From: Aquincola tertiaricarbonis
GTDB lineage: Bacteria > Pseudomonadota > Gammaproteobacteria > Burkholderiales > Burkholderiaceae_C
Length of the DNA stretch: 64,000 bases
Reading direction: 5' to 3'
NCBI RefSeq assembly: GCF_000969605.1
Contig: NZ_JZUE01000005.1
Location: forward strand, 230,491-294,490
Every line of letters starts with the position of its first letter. Within the stretch, counting starts at the first letter, position 1. Positions 55,340 to 63,938 of the stretch are shown here, in pieces. Below the pieces are notes generated by a model. It made no database searches and was not told the DNA's origin. It saw nothing but the letters and a program-made list of their open reading frames with translations. A program made the translations under genes and the position numbers.

Positions 55340-56413
55340 ATGTCCAGCAGCACCGATGCCGCGTCCGGCGGCCCGCCCTCCACCCCGGCGCCCGGCTCCG
55401 GGCCGGCCCTGGCGCAGGCCATGGCGCGGGCCACCACGCTGGGTGAACTGGCGCAGGCGGCCGCGGGCATCGACCTGCTGGTGGAACGGCTGCACGACGC
55501 CGGCCAGCCGGTGGGCGGCATCGCGCTGCAGGTGCAGGCCTTGAGCGCCCGGCTGTTCGACCGCGCCTGGCGGCTCATCGCGCCGGACGCGCTGGTGGAC
55601 CACAGCTGCCTGTTCGTGATGGGCAGCGAAGGCCGTGGCGAACAGCTGCTCAAGACCGACCAGGACAACGGCCTGCTGCTGGCCGATGGCTGGCCTGCAC
55701 CGGACGACCTGCCGGCGCTGTGCCAGCGCTTCTCGGACGCGCTGGCCGACTTCGGCTATCCGCCCTGCCCCGGCCGCATCATGCTCAGCGATGCGCAGTG
55801 GCGCGGCCCGGCCGCGGCCTTCAGCCAGACCGTGCGAGGCTGGCTGCTGCATCCCACGCCGGCCCATGTGATGACGCTGGCCATCTTCCTGGATGCGCAG
55901 GCCGTCAGCGGCGATGCACGGCTGCTGCAGCCGGTGCGGGACGCGGCCTTCGAGCTGGCCACCGGCAACGACGTGCTGCTGGCCCACTTTGCTGCCGCGG
56001 TGCATGCATTCGGCGACGCGCGCGGCGGCCTGCTGCGGCTGCTGGGCCGCGGCACCCTGCCGCCGCTGCTGGATGTGAAGAAGGCCGGCAGCTTCCCCAT
56101 CGTGCACGGCGTGCGGGCGCTGGCGCTGGCACACCAGCTGACGGCCACCGGCACCGCCGAGCGCATCCAGTCCCTGGTGGCTGCCCACCAGCTGGCGCCG
56201 GACAGCGGCGCGGCGCTGGTGGACAGCCTGCACCTGTTCATGTCGCTGCGGCTGGACGCCGGCCTGCGGGCCCGGCGCAGCGGCCAGGCCTATGCCGGCG
56301 TGCCCACCGCGGCGCTGACGCCGCAGCAGCAGCACCGGCTGGTGCAGGCCCTGGAAGAGGTGGCCCGTTTCAAGGCGATGCTCACGCAGCGCTTCCGGCT
56401 GGAGCTTGTCTAG
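55340..56413 (+). CDS. DUF294-type nucleotidyltransferase-like protein, short form
   Basis: 357 residues from the ATG at 55340. The nucleotidyltransferase signature is GSEGRGEQLLKTDQDNG at residues 95-111, with the metal-binding Asp pair (DQD, 107-109), as in GlnD-like and DUF294 proteins. The C-terminal half (HAFGDARGGLLRLLGRGTLPPLLDVKKAGSFPIVHGVRALAL) is DUF294_C. The cyclic-nucleotide and CBS sensor domains that usually precede it are missing; only about 90 residues lie in front. It may nucleotidylate a partner protein, but none is known here. Upstream it is divergent from the PEP-CTERM gene. Confidence 0.82.
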   Translation: MSSSTDAASGGPPSTPAPGSGPALAQAMARATTLGELAQAAAGIDLLVERLHDAGQPVGGIALQVQALSARLFDRAWRLIAPDALVDHSCLFVMGSEGRGEQLLKTDQDNGLLLADGWPAPDDLPALCQRFSDALADFGYPPCPGRIMLSDAQWRGPAAAFSQTVRGWLLHPTPAHVMTLAIFLDAQAVSGDARLLQPVRDAAFELATGNDVLLAHFAAAVHAFGDARGGLLRLLGRGTLPPLLDVKKAGSFPIVHGVRALALAHQLTATGTAERIQSLVAAHQLAPDSGAALVDSLHLFMSLRLDAGLRARRSGQAYAGVPTAALTPQQQHRLVQALEEVARFKAMLTQRFRLELV

Positions 56414-56547
56414 ACAGGCGGGCATGTGCAAGGGGCGTCACCTATGTTCAGGATTTTGCTGAATCTCAATGCGCCAGGCGCTGCTTTTCCGGAAGACTCG
56501 TGCTGCCTACCCTTCGGCCATCCCCATCCATCCGCCGGAGGCGCCGC

Positions 56548-57543
56548 ATGCAAGCCCTGGAAACCTTCCTCCAATCACCGTTCCTCTCGCAGCCCATGTG
56601 GCTGTGGCTGGTGTTCATCGCCGTGGTCATCAGCCTGCTCACCTTCGACCTCGGCGTGCTGCACAAGGACGAGAAGGAGATCGGCGTCACCGAGAGCCTG
56701 TGGCTGTCGGCCGGCTACATCACCGCGGGCGTGCTGTTCGGCGCCTGGGTGTGGTGGATGCTGGGCGCCCAGAGCGGCATCGAGTACTACACCGGCTTCC
56801 TGATCGAGAAGTCGCTGTCGATGGACAACGTGTTCGTCATCGCGATGATCTTCGGCTTCTTCGCCATCCCGCGGCAGTACCAGCACCGGGTGCTGTTCTG
56901 GGGCATCCTGGGCGTGATCGTGATGCGCGCCATCATGATCGGCCTCGGCGCCGCGCTGGTCACGCAGTTCAGCTGGGTGCTGTACGTGTTCGGCGGATTC
57001 CTGGTGCTCACGGGCATCAAGATGCTGTGGTTCGCCGACAAGCAGCCCGACATCGAGAACAACCCCGTGCTGAAGCTGCTGCGCAAGATCATGCGCGTGA
57101 CGCCCACGCTGCACGGCAAGGCCTTCTTCGTGAAGCAGCCGCATCCGCAGACGGGCCAGGCCGTGCTCTGGGCCACGCCGCTGTTCCTGGCGCTGTGCCT
57201 GGTGGAGATCGCCGACCTGATCTTCGCGGTGGATTCGGTGCCGGCCATCTTCGCCATCACCACCGATCCGTTCATCGTCTACACCAGCAACATCTTCGCC
57301 ATCCTGGGCCTGCGTGCGCTGTACTTCGCGCTGGCCGCGATGATCCACCGCTTCGCCTACCTCAAGTACGCGCTGGCCCTGGTGCTGGTGTTCATCGGCG
57401 GCAAGATCTTCCTGGTGAACTTCATCGGCAAGACGCCGCCCGCGCTGAGCCTGTCGGTCACGCTGGGCCTGATCGCCGGTGGCGTGGTGTACTCGATGTG
57501 GAAGACCCGCGGCATGCCGGCCACGTTGCCCACCCAGTCATGA
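56548..57543 (+). CDS. TerC/Alx family membrane protein
   Basis: 331 residues from the ATG at 56548, with CCGGAGG upstream. Seven to nine hydrophobic helices. Family motifs are TFDLGVLHKDEKEIGVTESLW, EKSLSMDNVFVIAMIF and VEIADLIFAVDSVPAIFAIT, with conserved membrane aspartates. Alx/TerC proteins are linked to manganese export and, in some cases, tellurite resistance. I looked for the yybP-ykoY manganese riboswitch that often precedes such genes in the 134 bp upstream and did not see it. The stop lies in a TCATGA hexamer shared with the convergent thiE stop. Confidence 0.93.
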   Translation: MQALETFLQSPFLSQPMWLWLVFIAVVISLLTFDLGVLHKDEKEIGVTESLWLSAGYITAGVLFGAWVWWMLGAQSGIEYYTGFLIEKSLSMDNVFVIAMIFGFFAIPRQYQHRVLFWGILGVIVMRAIMIGLGAALVTQFSWVLYVFGGFLVLTGIKMLWFADKQPDIENNPVLKLLRKIMRVTPTLHGKAFFVKQPHPQTGQAVLWATPLFLALCLVEIADLIFAVDSVPAIFAITTDPFIVYTSNIFAILGLRALYFALAAMIHRFAYLKYALALVLVFIGGKIFLVNFIGKTPPALSLSVTLGLIAGGVVYSMWKTRGMPATLPTQS

Positions 57544-58428
57544 GGAGGCAGGCCGCCGTGGCAAGGTAGGCCGCGGCAACAGGGGCACGGGGCGCTGCGG
57601 CGCCCCTTGCCCTTGCAGCACCGCCGCCTGCAGCGCGGCCATCGCCTGCTCCGGGTCGGCAGCGCCGGTGATGGCGCTGACCACGCAGACGCCATCGGCA
57701 CCGCAGCGCATGGCCTGCAGGCAGCGCGCGGCATCCATGCCGCCAATGCCCACCACCGGCAGCTCGTTCAGCAGCGCGCACCAGTAGGCCAGGTTGTCCT
57801 CGCCCTGCGGCAGCCAGGGCATCACCTTCAGCTGCGTGGCATGGATGGGTCCGCAGGCGATGTAGCTGGGCCGCAGCGCCCAGGCGCGGCACACCTCCAC
57901 GTAGCAGTGCGTGCTGATGCCCAGCCGCAGGCCGGCGGCGCGGATCGCTTGCAGGTCGGCATCGTCCAGGTCTTCCTGCCCCAGGTGCACGCCGTACGCG
58001 CCCTGCTCGATGGCCAGGCGCCAATGGTCGTTGATGAAGAGCTGCGCATCCACCGCAGCCGCGGCCTGCACGCTGGCACGGATCTCCTGCCGCAGCAGGG
58101 CCACGTCGGCCTGCTTGATGCGCAGCTGCACCGTGCGGATGCCGGCCGCCAGCACGCGCGCCACCCAGTCGGCACTGTGCACGATGGCATACAGCCCCAT
58201 GGCGCGCTGCCGCAGCGGCGCGAAGCCCTCGAAGGGCCGCTTGACCGGCAGGTTGTCGGCCTGCAGCGCGAAGCCGGACAGCGGTGCACCGGCCGGCAGC
58301 CGGCGCCGCTGGGCCTCGAACATGTCGGCCAGCACCTGCGCCTCGGCATCGACGAAGCCCAGCTGCTGCGCAGCCTGCAGCGCGCTGGCGGCCTGCACGC
58401 CGAAGGCCTCGGACACCGGGTCCTGCAT
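57538..58428 (-). CDS. thiE: Thiamin-phosphate synthase with N-terminal extension
   Basis: 296 residues from the ATG at 58428; a GTG four codons earlier (58440) overlaps the thiG stop and is an alternative. The ThiE barrel covers about residues 77-285: LYAIVHSADWVARVLAAGIRTVQLRIK, LFINDHWRLAIEQGAYGVHLGQEDL, IGISTHCYVEV-like block, YIACGPIHATQLK and VVGIGGMDAARCLQAMRCGADGVCVVSAI. The first 75 residues are extra compared with the 211-residue E. coli enzyme and show no recognised domain. It joins HMP-PP and the thiazole phosphate. Last gene of the thi operon. Confidence 0.93.
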   Translation of the reverse strand: MQDPVSEAFGVQAASALQAAQQLGFVDAEAQVLADMFEAQRRRLPAGAPLSGFALQADNLPVKRPFEGFAPLRQRAMGLYAIVHSADWVARVLAAGIRTVQLRIKQADVALLRQEIRASVQAAAAVDAQLFINDHWRLAIEQGAYGVHLGQEDLDDADLQAIRAAGLRLGISTHCYVEVCRAWALRPSYIACGPIHATQLKVMPWLPQGEDNLAYWCALLNELPVVGIGGMDAARCLQAMRCGADGVCVVSAITGAADPEQAMAALQAAVLQGQGAPQRPVPLLPRPTLPRRPASS

Positions 58429-58436
58429 GGCGCGGC

Positions 58437-59249
58437 TCACAGCTCGAAGGGCCGGCCGCCCACGGGCGTGCTGGCCACGGCCATGTCCTGCGCCGCCACG
58501 AGGCCGGCCCCATGGCCCAGCCGCCCGGCCTGCACCGCGTGGCGGAAGGCCGCGGCCATGCGCACCGGATCGCCCGCATGGGCCACCGCCGAATTGAGCA
58601 GCACCGCATCGAAGCCCAGCTCCATGGCCTGCGCCGCATGCGAGGGCGCCCCCAGGCCGGCATCGACGATCAGCGTGGCCTGCGGCAGGCGGGCGCGCAG
58701 GGTACGCAGCGCCCACGGGTTGAGCAGGCCCTGCGCCGAGCCGATGGGCGCGCCCCACGGCATGAGGATGCTGCAGCCGGCGTCCATCAGCCGCTGGCAG
58801 GTCACCAGGTCGTCGGTGCAGTACGGGAAGACCTCGAAGCCGTCGATCACCAGCTGCGCTGCGGCCGTCACCAGCTCGAAGGGATCGGGCTGCAGCGTGT
58901 GCTCGTCGCCCACCACCTCGAGCTTGATCCAGTGCGTGCCCAGCAACTCGCGCGCCATGTGCGCCAGCATGATGGCCTCGCGCGCGCTGCGACAGCCGGC
59001 GGTGTTGGGCAGCAGCCGCGCACCGCTGGCGCGGATGATGTCGATGAAGCCGCCGTGCGCACCGGCATCGCCGGCCAGTTCGCGCTTGAGCCCCACCGTC
59101 ACCACCTGCGCGCCGGAAGCCGCGATGGCCTGCTGCAGCACCTGCGGCGACGGATAGCCGGCCGTGCCCAGCAGGAAGCGGCTGCGCAGCGGCACGCCGG
59201 CCAGCACGAAATCGTCCTGCTCGGCGCTGTGGTTCGAAATGCTTGACAT
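58437..59249 (-). CDS. thiG: Thiazole synthase
   Basis: 270 residues from the ATG at 59249. Schiff-base Lys109 in WIKLEVVGD; further ThiG blocks are [64 protein letters not shown] and [26 protein letters not shown]. It builds the thiazole ring from 1-deoxyxylulose 5-phosphate, dehydroglycine and ThiS thiocarboxylate. It starts two bases after the thiS stop; dehydroglycine would come from ThiO encoded in the same operon. Confidence 0.96.
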   Translation of the reverse strand: MSSISNHSAEQDDFVLAGVPLRSRFLLGTAGYPSPQVLQQAIAASGAQVVTVGLKRELAGDAGAHGGFIDIIRASGARLLPNTAGCRSAREAIMLAHMARELLGTHWIKLEVVGDEHTLQPDPFELVTAAAQLVIDGFEVFPYCTDDLVTCQRLMDAGCSILMPWGAPIGSAQGLLNPWALRTLRARLPQATLIVDAGLGAPSHAAQAMELGFDAVLLNSAVAHAGDPVRMAAAFRHAVQAGRLGHGAGLVAAQDMAVASTPVGGRPFEL

Positions 59250-59251
59250 GA

Positions 59252-59485
59252 TCAACCTCCCACGATGGGTTTGAAGCAATGCACCTGGTCCCCGGGCTGC
59301 AGCCGGTGGCCGGCCCGCACATCCCGCGGCACGAAGCCGCCGTTGACCGCGGTGGCCACGTCCTGCGGCGCATGGCCCAGGCGTTCGATCAGCTGGGCCA
59401 GCGTGCAGCCGGCGGGCAGCTGCAGGTGCTGGCCGGCCACCTGCACGGGGATGGCGTCGTCGGAAGCGTCGGCACGGGTGTTCAT
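59252..59485 (-). CDS. thiS: Sulfur carrier protein ThiS
   Basis: 77 residues, ubiquitin fold, ending in the diagnostic Gly-Gly (CFKPIVGG) that is adenylated and thiocarboxylated. [27 protein letters not shown] is the typical middle part. It has about ten extra residues at the N-terminus. Donates sulfur to ThiG. The start overlaps the thiO stop by four bases. ThiF, which would activate it, is not in the window. Confidence 0.95.
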   Translation of the reverse strand: MNTRADASDDAIPVQVAGQHLQLPAGCTLAQLIERLGHAPQDVATAVNGGFVPRDVRAGHRLQPGDQVHCFKPIVGG

Positions 59486-60525
59486 GCCGCCTCCCGCAAG
59501 CCGCTGGCGGCCAGCGCCTCTTCCACCAGGGCCGGCGCGAGCAGCCAGCCGTGGCGGAACAGGCCGTTGATGCGGGTGAGGCCCGACGCCACCTGCAACT
59601 GCGGCAGGTTGTCGGGCAGGGCGGGGCGCAGGTTGGTCTCCATGTGCAGCACCCGGCCCTCGGCCAGCTCCGGCAGCACGCTGTGCGCCGCGCTCAACAG
59701 GCCCAGCAGGCTGCGCACCGAGATGGGCGATCGGTCTTCCGACTCCACCTCGGTGGCGCCCACCAGCACGATGTCGTCAGGCCGCGGCACCAGGTAGACC
59801 CGCCAGCGCGGATGCAGCAGGCGCAGCGGCCGGTGCAGCACCAGGCCCCGCGCCTGCACCCACAGCAGCTCGCCCCGCACGCCGCGCACCGGCAGCTGCG
59901 GCCGCGCCCCCAGGCCGCGCACGTCGAACACATGGTCGAAGGCCTGGCCATCCAGCCGGCCAGCATCCACCTGCTGTACCGGCATGCGCCAATGCCAGCG
60001 CACGCCTTGCCCCGTGGCCTCGTGCGCCAGGGCCTGCATCGCCTGCACGCAGTGCAGCTGGCCTTCACCCGGCAACAGCCAGGCCAGCGCGGGGCCGTGC
60101 ACCGCAGGCTCCAGCGCAGCCAGCTCGGCCGCCGACAACGGCCGCGGCTGCGGCTGGTCGGCCCGGCCGGCTGCCTTGGCCTGCAGCACCGCCAGCAGCC
60201 GCTGGGCGCTGCCGGCATCGCCGCGATGGGCCAGCAGCAGGCTGCCTTCGCGCCGGAAGTGAACTTGCCTGGACAACTGCGGCAGCCACCGCGCCCAGAG
60301 GTCCAGCGAACGCCAGCCCCGTTGCGCAGTGCGCAGGTCGGCCGTTTCCAGCTCGGCGATGGGGCTCAGCATGCCGGCCGCGGTCCAGCCGGCCGCCTGC
60401 GGCGGCGTGCGGTCGTCCGGGCTCGCTGCGGGATCGAACACCTGCACCTCGTGGCCGGCAGCCGCCAGCCGCCAGGCCAGCAGGCGGCCCAGCAAGCCGG
60501 CCCCGGCGATCCCGACGCGACTCAT
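59482..60525 (-). CDS. thiO: Glycine oxidase ThiO
   Basis: 347 residues from the ATG at 60525. FAD-dependent D-amino acid oxidase family: dinucleotide motif [46 protein letters not shown], and C-terminal [22 protein letters not shown] and [15 protein letters not shown]. It oxidises glycine to dehydroglycine for thiazole synthesis, the aerobic alternative to ThiH. It overlaps thiD and thiS by four bases each. A longer upstream frame lies inside thiD and is an artefact. Confidence 0.94.
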   Translation of the reverse strand: MSRVGIAGAGLLGRLLAWRLAAAGHEVQVFDPAASPDDRTPPQAAGWTAAGMLSPIAELETADLRTAQRGWRSLDLWARWLPQLSRQVHFRREGSLLLAHRGDAGSAQRLLAVLQAKAAGRADQPQPRPLSAAELAALEPAVHGPALAWLLPGEGQLHCVQAMQALAHEATGQGVRWHWRMPVQQVDAGRLDGQAFDHVFDVRGLGARPQLPVRGVRGELLWVQARGLVLHRPLRLLHPRWRVYLVPRPDDIVLVGATEVESEDRSPISVRSLLGLLSAAHSVLPELAEGRVLHMETNLRPALPDNLPQLQVASGLTRINGLFRHGWLLAPALVEEALAASGLREAA

Positions 60526-61391
60526 GCCGCCCGCCCCTCGCCGGCCAGCGGCCGCAGCTGCATGGGCCGCGGTGCATGGCCATGGTTGAGCGGCCCGTTG
60601 CCCGCTCCGGTGCGCACCGCCGCGCCGTGCCGCAGGGCCTGCTGCACGTAGGCGTGCGCGGCAGCCACCGCATCGGCCATCGGCTGGCCCAGTGCCAGCG
60701 CCGCCGCCACGGCGGCGGACAAGGTGCAGCCGGTGCCGTGCAGGTTGCGGCTGTGCAGGCGCGGCGCCTGGAAGCGCCGATGCAGGCCTTCGCGGGACTT
60801 CAGCACGTCCACGACCGTGTCGCCCGGCAGGTGCCCGCCCTTCAGCAGCACCGCCTGCGCGCCCAGCTCCAGCAAGGCATCGGCCGCGCCGTCCAGCTCG
60901 TCCACCGACACGATGGCGCGGCCCAGCAGCAGCGCGGCCTCGTCCAGGTTGGGCGTGACGAGCGCCACCCGGGGGAACAGCGCCTGCACGATCACCTGCA
61001 CCGCGGCGGCATCGATCAAGGCTGCGCCGCTGGTGGCGATCATCACCGGGTCCAGCACCACCGGCCGCAGGCCGTGGCGGTCGATCGCTGCGGCCACGCA
61101 CTGCACGGTGGCGGCCGAATGCAGCATGCCGATCTTCACCGCGTCGCAGCCGATGTCCTCGGCCACCGCGTCAATCTGCGCGGCCAGCACCTCCGTCGGC
61201 ACCGCATGGATGGCGCGCACACCCAGCGTGTTCTGCGCGGTGATGGCGGTGATCGCGCTGCTGCCGTAGCAGCCCAGCGCGGCAAAGGTCTTGAGGTCGG
61301 CCTGGATGCCGGCGCCGCCGCCGCTGTCGGAGCCGGCGATGGTCAGCACCCGGGCATAGCGGCAGGCGGGGGCGGCGGATTCGGTGGTCAT
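60522..61391 (-). CDS. thiD: Hydroxymethylpyrimidine / phosphomethylpyrimidine kinase
   Basis: 289 residues from the ATG at 61391; the frame continues back through the riboswitch, which is non-coding. Ribokinase-like motifs: VLTIAGSDSGGGAGIQADLKTFAALGCYG, AVKIGMLHSA, VVLDPVMIATSGAALI, TPNLDEAALLLG and NLHGTGCTLSAAVAAALA with the anion hole. It phosphorylates HMP twice to HMP-PP, so it serves both synthesis and salvage of pyrimidine imported from outside. First gene of the operon thiD-thiO-thiS-thiG-thiE, about 65 bp after the TPP riboswitch. Confidence 0.95.
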   Translation of the reverse strand: MTTESAAPACRYARVLTIAGSDSGGGAGIQADLKTFAALGCYGSSAITAITAQNTLGVRAIHAVPTEVLAAQIDAVAEDIGCDAVKIGMLHSAATVQCVAAAIDRHGLRPVVLDPVMIATSGAALIDAAAVQVIVQALFPRVALVTPNLDEAALLLGRAIVSVDELDGAADALLELGAQAVLLKGGHLPGDTVVDVLKSREGLHRRFQAPRLHSRNLHGTGCTLSAAVAAALALGQPMADAVAAAHAYVQQALRHGAAVRTGAGNGPLNHGHAPRPMQLRPLAGEGRAA

Positions 61392-61456
61392 CGCAGCTTC
61401 CTTCGCATGAGCGGGCACGCGCGCCGGAAGAAGAGTGACCGCCCTGGGGCCGGTGC

Positions 61457-61531
61457 TGCTTCCCTCCGCTGGCATGACCCAGTTCAGGTTCAAAGGGTGT
61501 TTCTCAGTCGTGCGTCGCACGACACCCCTAG
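61457..61531 (-). promoter_or_regulatory. TPP riboswitch (Thi box) of the thiD operon
   Basis: On the minus strand the element starts with GGGGTGTCG, has a GC-rich P3 hairpin (GTGCGACGCAC), then the conserved CTGAGA, ACCCTTTGAACCTGAACTGG with the pyrimidine-sensing and diphosphate-binding parts, and closes with GCGGAGGGAAGCA. It lies in the leader of thiD and would reduce expression when thiamin diphosphate is abundant, probably by hiding the ribosome site. Confidence 0.93.
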
Positions 61532-61607
61532 CAAGCGCCGATTATGGCCACGGAACGGCGCGCCCTAGAATCGCCCCCGCCGCGGCCTCAGGGCCTGCGG
61601 CACTTCG

Positions 61608-61690
61608 CTGGGGGTGTTGGCCTGCGCAAGCGGGCCGACTGAGACAGTCCCTTTGAACCTGATTGAGGTAATCCTCGCGCAGGGAAGCCG
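61608..61690 (+). promoter_or_regulatory. TPP riboswitch (Thi box) of the TonB-dependent receptor gene
   Basis: On the plus strand, CTGGGGGTGTTGG leads into a P3 hairpin (GGCCTGCGCAAGCGGGCC), then ACTGAGA, CCCTTTGAACCTGATTGAGG, TAATCCTCG and the closing GCGCAGGGAAGC. All conserved Thi-box blocks are present. It lies in the leader of the receptor gene at 61773, 76 bp from the divergent riboswitch at 61531. Confidence 0.93.
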
Positions 61691-61772
61691 ACGGACCTGG
61701 TCCGCCGCACCGCCGCCCGCGGTGCCGCATGCAGCCTCCGCTTTGCCGCCCTGCCATCGACCCGAGACCACG

Positions 61773-63902
61773 ATGGCTTCCGCACCGTTCCGCTTTTCCC
61801 TCCACTCGTTGGCGGCCGCCGCCGCCGCCTGCGTGCTCGGCCTGCCGGCCTGGGCCCAGCAGGCCGCGCAGACGGTGGAGATCACCGGCCGCACGCTGCA
61901 GGCCGCGCCGGGCATCGGCGGCTTCGGCGAGCTGCCCTTGTCCAGGGCCCCCTTTGCCGGCACCGTGCTGGGCGGCACCGCGCTGCTGGACGCCGGCGTC
62001 GAGCGCCTGTCCGACATCACCCGGCTGGATGCCAGCCTGTCCGATGCCTACAACTCCGACGGCTACTGGAGCTTCCTCTCCGTGCGGGGCTACACGCTGG
62101 ACAACCGCTTCAACTACCGCCGCGACGGCCTGCCCATCAATGCCGAGACCAGCATCGGCATGGCCAACAAGGAGCGCATCGAGGTGTTCAAGGGCACCAG
62201 CGGCATCCAGGCCGGCACCAGCGCGCCGGGCGGCCTGGTGAACTTCGTGGTCAAGCGGCCGGACGCCGCGGTGCGCAGCGCCTCCCTGGAGTGGCGTGAG
62301 CAGGGCAGCATCGGCGTGGCCACCGACCTCAGCCAGCGCTTCGGCGCGCACGAAGCCTTCGGCCTGCGCGTCAATGCGGCCTACGACCATCTCGACCCGC
62401 AGGTGCGCTCGCTCGAAGGTCATCGCCGCCAGCTGGCCGTGGCCGGCGATTGGCGCATCGCACCGGGCACGCTGGTGGAGGCCGAGTTCGAGCATTCCCG
62501 CCAGAGCCAGCCCAGCGTGCCCGGCTTCAGCCTGTTGGGCGACAGCCTGCCCTCGGCACGACGCATCGACCCACGCACCAACCTCAACAACCAGCCTTGG
62601 TCGCTGCCGGTGGTGATGGAGGGCAACACCGCATCGCTGCGGCTGCAGCAGCAGCTGGGCTCGGGCTGGCGCTTCACCGCGCACGGCATGACGCAGCACC
62701 TGAGCACCGACGACCGGCTGGCCTATCCCTACGGCTGCAGCGCCGAAGATCGCTACGACCGCTATTGCAGCGACGGCAGCTTCGACCTCTACGACTTCCG
62801 CAGCGACAACGAACGCCGCCGCAGCGATGCACTGGACTTCTCACTGGCCGGCAGCCCGGTGCTGGCCGGCCTGCGCCACCAGTTCAGCACCGGCGTGCTG
62901 TTCACCCGCTTCAAGAGCCGCGCCCAGGGCCAGGCCTACAACTACACCGGCACCGGCCACATCGACGGCGCGGCGGTGACCGAGCCTGCGCCCGAGCTGA
63001 CCGACGAGAACACCGAGCGCGACGAACGCAGCACCGAGCTGTACCTGCGCGACATGGTGCAGCTGTCGGCCGACTGGCGGCTGTGGGCCGGCCTGCGGCA
63101 CACGCGGCTGCACCGCGACAGCGTGCGCACCGACGGTTCGCGCGCCACCGGCTACGGCCAGAGCGAGACCCTGCCCTGGCTGGCCGCCAGCTGGCAGTGG
63201 ACGCCGGCCACGGTTGTCTATGCAAGTTGGGGCCAGGGCCTGGAGTCCGACGTGGTGCCCAACCGCAGCTTCTACGTCAACGCAGGACAGGCGCTGCCGG
63301 CGCTCAAGAGCCGGCAGACCGAGCTGGGTATCAAGCACGAGCGCGATGACGTCAGCGCCTCGCTGGTGGCCTTCCAGATCGACCGCCCGCGGGCCGCCGA
63401 CCTGTGCGATGCCGACGACCAGTGCCTGCGCCGCCCCGACGGCAGCGCCCGCCACCGCGGCCTGGAAGCGGCGCTCGGCTGGAGCCATGGGCCCTGGCAG
63501 CTGCGCGGCAGCGCGATGTGGCTGCAGGCCCGGCTGCGCAACAGCAGCGATGACAGCTTGAACGGCAACCGCCCCACCAACGTGCCGCCGCGCTCCTTCC
63601 GCCTTGCGGGCAGCTATGCCCCCGCGGCACTGCCCGGCCTGCAGCTGCAGGCCGGCCTGGTGCACGAGGCGGACAAGATGGTGCTGGACGACAACAGCAT
63701 CGCCATTCCGGGCTGGACGACGGTGAACCTCGGTGCGCGCTACGTGCAGCGTCTGTCGCGCAGCCAGCTCACCTGGCGCGTGGGCGTGGACAACGTGGGC
63801 GACAAGCGCGCCTGGCGCGAATCGCCCTTCCAGTTCGGCCACGCGTACCTGTATCCGCTGTCGCCCAGGACTTTTCGCGCATCCATCCAGCTAGACCTTT
63901 GA
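61773..63902 (+). CDS. TonB-dependent outer-membrane receptor, probable thiamin or thiamin-precursor uptake
   Basis: 709 residues from the ATG at 61773; the frame is open through the riboswitch, but that part is not coding. Signal peptide about 1-29 (LAAAAAACVLGLPAWAQ), TonB-box-like QTVEITG, plug domain with LSVRGYTLDNRFNYRRDGLPI and ERIEVFKGTSGIQAGTSAPGGLVNFVVKRP, then a 22-strand type barrel ending in SIQLDL. By fold it belongs to the siderophore-receptor group. The TPP riboswitch in its leader points to thiamin, its phosphates or pyrimidine as ligand instead. No inner-membrane transporter is next to it. Its stop codon overlaps the -35 box of the tRNA promoter. Confidence 0.9.
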   Translation: MASAPFRFSLHSLAAAAAACVLGLPAWAQQAAQTVEITGRTLQAAPGIGGFGELPLSRAPFAGTVLGGTALLDAGVERLSDITRLDASLSDAYNSDGYWSFLSVRGYTLDNRFNYRRDGLPINAETSIGMANKERIEVFKGTSGIQAGTSAPGGLVNFVVKRPDAAVRSASLEWREQGSIGVATDLSQRFGAHEAFGLRVNAAYDHLDPQVRSLEGHRRQLAVAGDWRIAPGTLVEAEFEHSRQSQPSVPGFSLLGDSLPSARRIDPRTNLNNQPWSLPVVMEGNTASLRLQQQLGSGWRFTAHGMTQHLSTDDRLAYPYGCSAEDRYDRYCSDGSFDLYDFRSDNERRRSDALDFSLAGSPVLAGLRHQFSTGVLFTRFKSRAQGQAYNYTGTGHIDGAAVTEPAPELTDENTERDERSTELYLRDMVQLSADWRLWAGLRHTRLHRDSVRTDGSRATGYGQSETLPWLAASWQWTPATVVYASWGQGLESDVVPNRSFYVNAGQALPALKSRQTELGIKHERDDVSASLVAFQIDRPRAADLCDADDQCLRRPDGSARHRGLEAALGWSHGPWQLRGSAMWLQARLRNSSDDSLNGNRPTNVPPRSFRLAGSYAPAALPGLQLQAGLVHEADKMVLDDNSIAIPGWTTVNLGARYVQRLSRSQLTWRVGVDNVGDKRAWRESPFQFGHAYLYPLSPRTFRASIQLDL

Positions 63903-63926
63903 CGTAGCCAAAAAACTCGCTATACT
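63899..63926 (+). promoter_or_regulatory. Promoter of tRNA-Asn
   Basis: -35 TTGACG at 63899-63904 and -10 TATACT at 63921-63926 with a 16-bp spacer, 12 bp before the mature tRNA. The -35 box overlaps the TGA stop of the receptor gene. Confidence 0.75.
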
Positions 63927-63938
63927 GCGAGGCTCTGT

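Noticed and set aside
56414..56547. yybP-ykoY manganese riboswitch before the TerC gene
   Set aside because: The conserved blocks of that riboswitch could not be found in the 134-bp leader.
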